Source of the DNA: Emergomyces orientalis
Taxonomy: Eukaryota; Ascomycota; Eurotiomycetes; Onygenales; Ajellomycetaceae
NCBI GenBank assembly: GCA_002110485.1
Contig: MOWL01000026.1
Coordinates: forward strand, 372,001 to 436,000
DNA length: 64,000 nt
Direction: 5' to 3'
The notes under the pieces were generated by a model that saw nothing but the letters and a program-made list of their open reading frames with translations, was not told the DNA's origin and ran no database searches. Positions within the stretch are counted from its first letter, which is position 1; every line of letters begins with the position of its first letter. A program made the position numbers and the translations under genes. This document shows, in pieces, positions 54,594-64,000 of the stretch.

Positions 54594-57586
54594 ATTTCGG
54601 GTGCCCGGAGGTATTTATTTAATTTGTTTCCTTGGATGACGGAACGGGTTGGCAGACCTCGACCTGCTGTCAGCCCAGCGCAAATGTCGGGGTGGGGGAG
54701 GACGACGCAGGACGGTTGGAAAACGAACGATGACGATACGCTGCGAGGTGAATGGATGTATGGTGTTAGATATGAGAACTGGAGTTGCGCTTTGGCTATA
54801 TATATATATATATATATATAATATGTATTAATGAGAGTTGATGTTATTGCTGAGAGAGAGGGGGGTGGGTTGTTCGCTGGTCCGTCCTTCAGGGCCCAAA
54901 GTTGTTTGGTTGGGTTTGGAGGGCCTGGGGCTGGAAATATCGCGAGGAGTCAAAATAGTGCAGTAACTGATATATTAATAGAAGGCCGCAGTCGGTTGGG
55001 CACCACAAAAACCACGAGCCACCTCAAGTATTATATATGCAGCCAAAAACAGCAGAATATCATGGGCAATTTCCCGCTCGGCTTTCAGGAACCGGCTGTT
55101 TTTGGAAAAATGGAGATGCCCCGTTCCCTTTTGCCCCAGGATGGAAGAGGCGGCTAAATTCTTGACTATTTTCGTGGGCTTTAATCAATTCCTTAACTGG
55201 CCTTTCCTGGGGATCTGACACAACCGGTTTGCCCTGTGTAGGTGCAGTATTTAGGTACCCAGGGATGTTCCAGAATCCCAAAGCTGCGAAGGAGAGACTA
55301 GGGATTTTTTAGTTTCTTGTTGAGAGGGGGGCGAGGGAGGTTTTGGCTACATTTGGAATTTTGGAGAACCCGAGAGGAAACTAGCAAAATGGAATGGAAA
55401 AAGACTGGTCTTTGGTAAATATTATTTACAATGGAAAGTATCCTAAATATGTATAGTAATTTATTCCATCTTCCACTTGCGATTATAGCCGTGGTGGTCA
55501 TTCATCCATGATCCCTTTTCTCCTGTTTCTGCATATGTACCTCTGTCTTTAACTGATGAAATGAAATAGTACTACTCTCTGGCTGAAGCACTCCCGCCGG
55601 CCAATAATGCCATCAAGCTGCACGGGCACAGTTGATAGCCCCCAAATTTCAAGTCCTTCCCCCTCCTCCCGGCGGTCTAGCGGAAAATAGGACTGAATGA
55701 CCCCGTAGCGTAGCCAATCGACGCCCAGAGACGCCCAAGTTGCCCACGATCTGCTCGGCCAGTGGCTTGGGATGCTGTGCGAGGAATCAACACCTCCCTC
55801 CCCACCACCTCACCCCTTCTGATTTGTGTCATCCCATTGGGACAAAGCCGTTAATTACCTCTGCCCTCTCTATCTCTCTTTTGTTCTTTCTTTCCCTCCT
55901 TTCATTAGCATCTGGCAGTGGATTAATGGTCAGCGCTGTGCTGGGTTTTGGGTATTGGTGGTTGAACTTTCGTGGAATATCCTTGCCGGATGGCGTGGGT
56001 ATGAATACAAATGATCGCATGGCAAATCATGGCGTGAGCTGGCCCCTTGACTATTAGAGTCTCATATTAGGTGGTGTCAAGTGGCAAGGGGCCCCCCTCT
56101 GGGTCTTCCAGTGCATGGGACAGGATGGTAATAACAACAGTCAACTGGGGCTTGGCCGTTTGGGGGCTAGAAACGGATAACGAGGAGCCTGTTGACTCTT
56201 GTCAAAGTTCTGGAGAATGGTGGGCGAGTTGTGTAAGAGCCTGAGCCTGAGCCTGAGCCTGAGATTGAGCCTGAGATTGGAGACTGAGCGTGTATTTATT
56301 TTGATTCGAACGTTAACTAGCGCTAAATAATGCGTTCGGCGATTTTCCACATACATAAATAGGTCCAATATTATATTATTGCCAATAAAGATAGTTAGGG
56401 AATGCGACCCTATGGGTTGCAGAAGCTCACCTTTTCGAGCGAATATAGAACCTTGGCCAATGATATTTCCGTGGCCCCTCAGCTTTGGATGATATGTTTG
56501 ATGATAACTGTTGGAATGCGCTTCCACGCCCATATATTTCTCAGGAACAACTCTTCTACTTCAAATTCCACCATGTAATGATGGATACTTGTTTTTCTCC
56601 TGCCAATTCTTAACATTCTGAATCGAAATTAGTACCGAAATTCATTTGGTATATCTGTATCTAACATTGATCGGTTTAGCTGCTCCACCACAAACTTATG
56701 AACCCACACAATATCTATGAACGGAGGAGGCTCGGAGGATCTCTAGCGAAATTTTGACTTTCTAGGATAATTGCCCATCATCATTCCTACCGCTTATCAG
56801 GTGTAGTATAGAGTTCAACAACGTCAGCATTTCGATTCGCTTGTTAATTTGACAGTTCCTGGTGAGTTGGCCGGTTTGTCTAAGCCTTATGAATATGTCC
56901 AGGGGGATTCTGCGAGAGTTCATCCACGACTTTGATCATATTTCACTGTCCCCATCCATCCTGATTCTTCAGATTTCAATTGTGCGATGCAAGGCGGTCA
57001 TTGAGTTTCTGTAGCGCATGAAGACTGCTGTTGAATGGGAAAAAATGAAGTATATATTTTTTTATCTTTCCGTAGCTCAATCTGGCAGATATGTAGTGCG
57101 TAGTTGGGCAGTTTGATGGTGTTAATCCTGTCGATGCTGCGCCTGAGTTATGCAATGGCCATACTGCTCTCTATTATCCGGGTGATATTTGAAGAGTTTC
57201 CAGCCTGTCAATGTCATGTAGGATACATAGGACACTGCTCATAGTTGGATACTCTGTACTCTGTACTCCGTACAGCTGCAAGAAATCCCAAGAGCAAGAG
57301 CGGGCTGAATCCACGCTAATCCTATTACGGACTGTCTTCATCACCAGCCACACCAAGCCACACGTGACACCAGCCACAGTTTGGCAGCTTCTTTTTTGAC
57401 CCGTCGCCATTCCCGATCAGGACAATGTCTGGAGCTTCTTGAGAGGTTTCTTGAGGCTCTTCTGCCGCAATCTTTGCCCAGCGCCACTCCATCCCTCCGC
57501 TTCCTTGTATCTGTACTTCTCAAGCCCCTATTTGAGTAGCCGACTGGCTCAGCCCCAGGGTCAGTGCCGCTCCACAAACCGCAAAA
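54594..57586. promoter_or_regulatory. 3-kb divergent upstream region (ste7 / spt6)
   Basis: It should contain the promoters and leaders of both genes. It contains (TA)n at about 54800-54820, a GAGCCT hexamer array at about 56237-56282 and a CTGTACTCTGTACTCCGTACAG-like palindromic stretch near 57247. No protein-coding gene is supported. Confidence 0.4.
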
Positions 57587-60500
57587 ATGACTTCTCGAGA
57601 CCTCTTGGACAACGAGGCCCTGCTTGACGATGAGGAGGATGATGAATCCTATGACGAGGCAGCCGCCGACGCTCCCAAGGAAAGCGGACGTGCAAACGGA
57701 CACTTCGAGGACTCAAGCGAAGAGGATGAGGAAGACGAAGACGAGGAGGCTGAACGCGCAGTAAGCTAAACCCCACCACCCTAATTCTCTCCTCTACGAA
57801 TTACAAAATACCAAAAACTCGGGGAACTAAAGACCCTGTCCTATTACTTGTTGTAGGTCCGCGAAGGATTTATCGTCGACGAAGACGAGGAAACTGAGGA
57901 GCGGGAAGAACGTCGCCGCGAGCGGAAAAGGCGTCGTCAGGTAGAGCGTGAACGCGAAGACGAGGACCTTGACGAAGAAGATATCTACCTGATCGGAGAA
58001 AATAACCCGGAGCTACAGCGCGCTCTACCCAGTGAGGTATGTTCCAAAAACAAACATTCCCAATACACAAATACGAGAATTAACATATGATCTTGCGCTC
58101 TCTCAGCAATCCAAGTTCAAACGTCTCAAGCGCGGTCATAAGTCTGATAGAGATCGCCATGTCTCTCGCGGTATCGATGACATATTCAACTCCGACGAGG
58201 AGGAGGAGGGGGTTGATCACTATAGCAGGATCGGACGCCATGAACGAAGGGGAATGGAGGATGATATGGGCAATTTCATTGAGGAGGATGTTTTTTCGGA
58301 CGAGGATGACGAACAATTACAAGAGGATGAGGAAATCGCCCGCCCCATGAGAAAGGGCTTGTCGGGACTCGGTGTGACGGACGCCACTGGTCTGGATGAG
58401 ACAGCGTTGGAAGACATGCGGATGGCTTTTGGTGATGGAAATGACTACCTTTTCGCGCTGGAGACGGAAGACCAAGAAGAAGAGATGGACGAGGACGAAG
58501 AAAAACATCTTGACCTGAAGGATGTTTTCGAGCCGTCCCAACTCGCGGAGAAGATGTTGACGGAAGAAGATAATGTCATTCGTTTCACTGATGAGCCCGA
58601 ACGATGCCAGATCGCGAGAAAACAATACAAGCATGTCGTATTGACTGACGACCAGTTCAAGGAAGAGGCGATTTGGATATCGAACCTCATGTTGCTGAAG
58701 AAACGCCTTGATCCGGACCTGCGCGAACCGTTCCAACGATCCATTGCTAAAGTCCTCGAATTCATGATTACCGATGATTGGGAGGTCCCGTTTATATTCC
58801 AGCATCGCAAGGATTACCTTATACACGCTGCTAAAGTCCCCGTCTCGCCCGATCCTTCCAACCCGGATGGCCCAGAGTATGTCGTCAAGGCCGAAAAGCT
58901 GTTGAATATGATAGATTTGTGGGATATCTTTGAATATGATCTGAAGTTCCGGTCGCTTATCGACAAGCGTAACACGCTACAAAAGACCTACGATAACCTC
59001 CAGGCGATTACCAATGTAAAAGATGAAATCTTTGAGTCGATGTTGCCGTTGGCAGTCACTATGGAGGAGTTACAGGACGTGCAAGAGTATCTTTACTTCC
59101 AGTATCCTAGTCAACTGAAGGATATTGCATTGGTTAATGGAGGTGGCGAAGATGGGCTTTCTAAACAGCGGCGTAAAGCTTCCACGAGAACTTTCTCCGA
59201 ACGTGTCAGAAATAGCCGTGCATATGGGCTGGTTCGTGCATTTGGTATCACTGCTGATGCTTTCGCACAAAATGCGCTGAAAGAAGGGAAGCGGCAATAT
59301 ACCGAAGACCCTTCAGAACAACCAGATGTTATGGCAGATAATCTTCTTGACGATAACTTTACGAATGGTGGTCATGCTCTGAAGGCTGCTAAAGCGATGT
59401 TTGCGGAAGAACTTACGATGAGCCCCAAGATGCGCAAGGTTATGAGACAGGCTTTCTACATGAATGGGGTTATCGAATGTTTCAGAACGGAGAAGGGATT
59501 GAAAAAGATCGATGAACAGCATCCGTATTACGAGTTTAAGTACCTACGAAACCAACAACTTAGTGACATTGCGCGCCGCCCGGAACTTTTCCTTCGGATG
59601 CTCAAGGCGGAGGAAGAGGGTTTGGTGGAGGTCAAAGTCCGGTTCCAGAATTTTGACAATTTCAAGAAAAACCTTTATTCTCAGATTGAATCGGATAACT
59701 TTAGCGAGCTTGCTGACGCGTGGAATAGAGAGCGGAGAGAGGTTGTTGATATGGCCCTTGGGAAACTAGAGCGGATTATGAGTCGCGGCGTTAAGGAAAA
59801 TATTAGGACAGAATGCGAGAACCATGTCGCTAAGGAGTGCCGAGAAGCGTTTTCGTTACGACTTGATCAGGCTCCTTATAAGCCGAAAGGGATGATCCTG
59901 GGGACTATTCCCAGAGTACTTGCGCTGTCTAATGGAAATGGCATTGTTGGGAAAGATCCCATCTACTGGGCGTGGGTTGAAGAAGATGGTAGGGTATTGG
60001 AGAATGGGAAATTTGTCGACCTCTCTTTGGGTGATTCGGGTCGCATGATCGCTGACGGCAAAGACGTTGCTGCTTTTGTTGAGCTCGTCGATCGGCGCAA
60101 ACCTGATGTTATTGGCGCATCCGGATTCTCGCCCGAAACCAGAAAGCTTTACAAACAGCTGGCGGATCTTGTTTCTGCGAAAGACCTACGCGGCGCTACT
60201 TACACCAACGACTACGACGAGGAAGTTAGCGATCATTTGGAAGTGGTTATCGTGAATGATGAAGTTGCGCGACTCTACCAGACCAGCGATCGGGCTAAAA
60301 TGGAACATCCTGGTTTTGCTACTCTGACTCACTACTGTGTCGCACTGGCCAAGTACTTACAGAACCCGATGAAAGAGTATGCATCCTTGGGCAGGGACAT
60401 CGTATCGATACAGTTCAAGCCCGGCCAGCAACTTGTTCCTGAGGACAAAATCTTGAAACAGCTTGAAACAGCTCTCGTGGACATGGTCAACCTCTGCGGT

Positions 60501-62159
60501 GTTGACATAAACGAGGCCGTCACCGATATTGCAACGGCGAATCTACTTCCTTATGTCTGCGGACTTGGCCCTCGGAAAGCTGCTCAGCTTCTTAAGATTA
60601 TTAACATGAACGGAGGCATTGTCAATAATAGGATGGAGCTTCTAGGCGTCAATGCTCAATATCCGGCTATGGGTGTAAAAGTTTGGAATAACTGTGCCAG
60701 TTTCCTTTTTATTGATTATGACAGTACCGATCCCGACGCTGACTACCTTGATAATACACGCGTTCACCCTGAAGACTATGATATTGGACGGAAAATGGCT
60801 GCTGATGCTCTGGAACTCGACGAGGAAGACATCAAGGCCGAAACAGACGAGAATGGGCAAGGCGCTATTATTCGCAAACTTATCAAGGATGACGCGCAGG
60901 ATAGGGTCAATGATCTTATTCTCGAGGAGTATGCTGAGCAGCTCGAGAAGAACCTTAACCAACGGAAGCGGGCTACGCTCGAAACTATTCGTGCGGAATT
61001 ACAACAGCCATATGAAGAGTTGCGGAAACAATTTGCCTTCCTAAGCACGGATGCCATCTTCACCATGTTGACCGGAGAGACGCTCGAGTCCCTGACAGAA
61101 GGGATGATCGTGCCCATTTCCATCAAACGCGTTACAGACGATCATATTGACGGCAAGCTAGACTGCGGAATCGACGCCATCGCTGGCGAAGTCGAAATAA
61201 CTGACCGCTATGACATCCCAGTCCGAAGCCTGTTTGCGCCCCATCAAACGGTTCAGGGGAAGGTTCTCTACCTCAACCGTAAACTTCTCCAAGCCAACGT
61301 CTCCCTTCGAGAAAGTCAGATCAGCAAGCCCTATCGACGACAGTTCGATCACCTCCGCGGCGAATGGGATGAGCGACAAGAAGACGCAGATCGGGAGACG
61401 CTGCGTGAAAAGACAGAGACAAGCGGCCGGACGATGCGGGTTATCAAACATCCGCTTTTCCGCCCCTTCAACGCGGCGCAGGCTGAGGAGTTCCTTGCCT
61501 CCCAGAGCCGTGGGGATGTGGTTATCAGACCATCGTCGAACGGGATCGACCATCTCGCTGCTACCTGGAAGGTCTCTGATGGCATCTACCAGCACCTTGA
61601 CATCCTTGAGTTGGATAAGGAAAATGAGTTCTCCGTGGGTAAGATTTTGAAAGTTGGCGGCAGGTACTCGTATAGTGATCTCGACGAGTTTATCGTCAAC
61701 CATATCAAGGCCATGGCGAAGAAGGTGGATGATATGATGAACCATGAGAAGTTTCAGGAGGGGAATAAAGCTGATACTGGTACGCTTTAATTTTATTAAC
61801 TCCCTAACCTCTTTTTACTATATAGCACTGAAGACCAAAAAGAAACTAACATTTATCCACTACGAAAAACAGAACGCTGGTTAACAACCTACACAAAAGC
61901 CAACCCACGACGCTCCGTCTACGCTTTCTGCATCGACCACAAACACCCGGGCTACTTCCACCTGTGCTTCAAAGCGGGGGAAAATGCGCAGCTGAACAGC
62001 TGGGCTGTCAAGGTTATCCCGCAAGGGTACGAGTTGCAGCGGAATCCGTATCCGGATATGATGGCGCTGTGCAATGGATTTAAACTGCTCTTTGCGAATT
62101 TGCAGGCGCGAGCTAAGAGTCGGGGTAGCGGGGGTGGCGGTGGTGGTGGGTATCGGTGA
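57587..62159 (+). CDS. spt6: Transcription elongation factor Spt6
   Basis: Four exons, 57587-57760, 57857-58036, 58107-61779 and 61873-62159, give 1437 aa, the usual Spt6 length. Introns are 96, 70 and 93 nt (GTAAGC..TGTAG, GTATGT..CTCAG, GTACGC..AACAG). The order is an acidic N-terminus (~1-230), an HtH and death-like core, YqgF-like domain (RVLALSNGNGIVGKDPIYW onward, ~695), HhH (LPYVCGLGPRKAAQLL), S1 RNA-binding (LTEGMIVPISIKRVTDDHID) and tandem SH2 (HPLFRPFNAAQAEEFL, GDVVIRPSS). The second SH2 extends through exon 4, and the protein ends in a Gly-rich tail. Spt6 is a histone chaperone that travels with RNA polymerase II and binds its phosphorylated linker. Confidence 0.96.
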
Positions 62160-62959
62160 TTTTGAGATTGGATGGTGGAGTTCTTTTTCTTTTATTTCTT
62201 GATTTATTTTCCCTTTCTGTTCTTGTTCTTCCTTTTCTGTGCAGTGGACAGATGGCTTGATGGATAGATAAATAGGGTCGAAAGTTTGAAACGATAGGTA
62301 TATCCATGCATACTTGTATTATTGCTGCGTAATTTCTTTCTTCTTTTCCCCCCCTTTTGGTTCTTGCTTATCTTAGTTTGCTGAACGTTTATGGATTAAG
62401 GTGGGGGTTTTGAATTTTTCTCTTTTGTCGTTTTTATCAATAGCAGAGAATGCCACGATACGCAATGTTGTTTCGTGCTTGATCACCTCTGCTAGGAGTC
62501 GAGGGGGAATTGCTTGGTAAGAAATTTGCTGAAACGCTCCGTGAGGAGTAGCTAGGCTTAGATGGGCATCAGAGGAGGAGATCGCCTTGGAATATACCAT
62601 ATACGTTCCAACTACAACAATCCAATGGAGATTATATGATAAAACTGCTGCACACAATACGTTAAAAACTATGGCCTGCATATTTTAAGTCTATGAGCTT
62701 GGTGATATGGAACCAGCATTTTCATGAAAGAAAGAACCCTGCGCCTGACCACCTAACAAGCTAGTACCACACCCTGGTGAGATTGATACCATGAAAAAGT
62801 TCACGCAAAAAAATTGAGAACTCCGAGACCGAGAGATCCAGTATGAAGGTGTTTTATATGTACTGTACATACACATATTGAAAAGAAGCTAAATGAACAC
62901 TCAATTTTTTCTCCTTGTCTCCCCTCTCCGCCTACGTTTTATTTTATTCTTGAACCTGA
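62160..62959. other. Convergent 3' spacer (spt6 / MFS)
   Basis: AT-rich, T-rich near the spt6 stop. It is expected to hold two 3' UTRs. Nothing else is recognised. Confidence 0.4.
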
Positions 62960-64000
62960 TCACTCAGAGCTCGAATCTGGACTAACCTTCGCATTCTCAT
63001 TGCCTTCGTTCGCCTGCTCAGTATCTACCTCAGCAACACCCCTACCCTTCTCATGATCAAACTGATGCCTCCCCTTGGCCTCCTTATTCAAGCTCTCATC
63101 CCTCATCGCCAAACTAATAAGAAACGCAAGCCCTGAAATCCCCGTAAGCACGTACCAAATCGTCCTCAACGAATCCGCATACACATATCGATAAATCTCC
63201 TGCACGCTCTCTGGAAACGTCTTAATGAGTTCAAAAGTCGCATCCGCCTGCGACCCATGTACCCACATTCTCGGGTCATCCCCCATGAGCCCACCTGCCG
63301 CTACAGCCTGTCTCACACGCCTATCAAACTCGTTTTGGAAAATTACGGCACCCAATGCAACACCGAAGGCCTGGCCGAGACTGCGCGCGAAGACTTGCAC
63401 GGAGGTGGCGATCCCGACGTCTTCGCCCTTCTGCACGGATTGGACGGCAACGGTCGTCGTGGGGAATAGGAGGCCGGCGCCAATGGGCATGATTATACGC
63501 ACGCCGTACAGGATGCCACCGTTCGAGTGGGGTTTGAGTAGGGCATTGAGGCCCATGCCGATGGTCATTATTACCCAGCCAGCCCATATTATTTTCTGGA
63601 AACGGAGGGTTTTGGTCATGATTATGCCGGCGGTTATGGAGAAGGGGGCGACGAAGGCGCTATATTATGATGGTGCGGATTAGCTGTTGCCTTCCCATTT
63701 TCTTCTCGTTTCTTTCCCTTTAATTTTTAATATAGCTGAAGGACAAGGGGGGCTGTTCTCGTTGGCCGGGCCGGGATTGTCAAGTCGCGACGAATAACTT
63801 ACGATCCTGGTAAAGTTTCCACCGCTGAGTGGAGGAGTCCGTGTTGGGTGACTCCGAGGAACTGTGAAGAATTAGTTCCTTATTCTATACATCTCTTTGC
63901 TCAATATCCATCATACGCCTCAGGGAGATATCCCAGGGTGTATGGAACTTACGAAGATAATGATATAATAGGATAAGGACCATAGTATAAGGCCATGGAA
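62960..64000 (-). CDS. MFS transporter, 14-TM drug:H+ antiporter type, C-terminal part
   Basis: The gene is cut by the right window edge. Visible exons are 64000-63953, 63861-63803 and 63659-62960, joined by introns with GTAAGT donors and TTCACAG or TATAG acceptors; frame is kept. The protein has several membrane helices: FHGLILWSLSYYIIIF, VETLPGSAFVAPFSITAGII, IIWAGWVIMTIGMGLNALL, GVRIIMPIGAGLLFP and a last one, YVLTGISGLAFLISLAMRDE. It ends in a charged cytosolic tail (~50 residues). The segment ATSVQVFARSLGQAFGVALG matches the motif-C-like region of DHA2 antiporters. The substrate cannot be predicted. Confidence 0.82.

Noticed and set aside
56141..56533. 130-codon open frame on the minus strand between ste7 and spt6
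   Set aside because: Part is a translated hexamer repeat; no domain or start context supports it.

Overview
The window is nuclear DNA of a filamentous ascomycete. Genes are interrupted by short introns (about 50-240 nt) with GT..AG ends and CTAAC-like branch sites, there are no operons, and the gene set is typical of Pezizomycotina (DSC E3 ligase subunit, DUG3, Ste7-type MAPKK, Spt6, Mgm1). Product families and the style of repeat content suggest Eurotiomycetes, probably Onygenales. That placement is inference from remembered protein similarity.

Left part (1-16 kb) is gene-dense and mostly ordinary: a COMPASS Shg1-like protein (-), a small complex I-type subunit (+), a Zrg17-like cation diffusion facilitator (-), DSC ligase subunit 1 (+), glycine cleavage H protein (-), mitochondrial ribosomal protein bS6m/Mrp17 (+) and the inner-membrane dynamin Mgm1 (-). 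Four of these seven act in mitochondria. Genes are arranged in divergent and convergent pairs.

Mobile part (16.5-32.5 kb): a complete Copia-type LTR retrotransposon (16563-21539, minus strand) with two identical 102-bp LTRs and one uninterrupted 1532-codon gag-pol frame lies between mgm1 and dug3. After dug3 and a conserved membrane protein of unknown function comes a Tad1-clade LINE (26584-32036, plus strand) flanked by a perfect 14-bp target duplication. Both of its ORFs carry premature stops, eight of nine being TGA. A 129-bp 5'-truncated relative (32397-32525) with its own 13-bp duplication follows. The two LINE 3' ends share a hairpin whose stem sequence differs but whose pairing is preserved.

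Right part (33-64 kb): Pub1-like three-RRM protein (-), a putative Mediator Med2-like protein (+), an alpha-arrestin with a PPDY motif (-), an interferon-related developmental regulator family protein (+), Ste7-like MAPKK (-), Spt6 (+) and the C-terminal part of a 14-TM-type MFS transporter running off the right edge (-). Spacers here are unusually long (up to 5.4 kb) and rich in simple repeats, poly(A) tracts and potential G-quadruplex arrays.

Exon structures were deduced by hand from splice signals and reading-frame continuity. All the multi-exon models except the two noted as incomplete (arrestin 5' end, MFS 5' end) close in frame. No tRNA, rRNA or CRISPR was seen.
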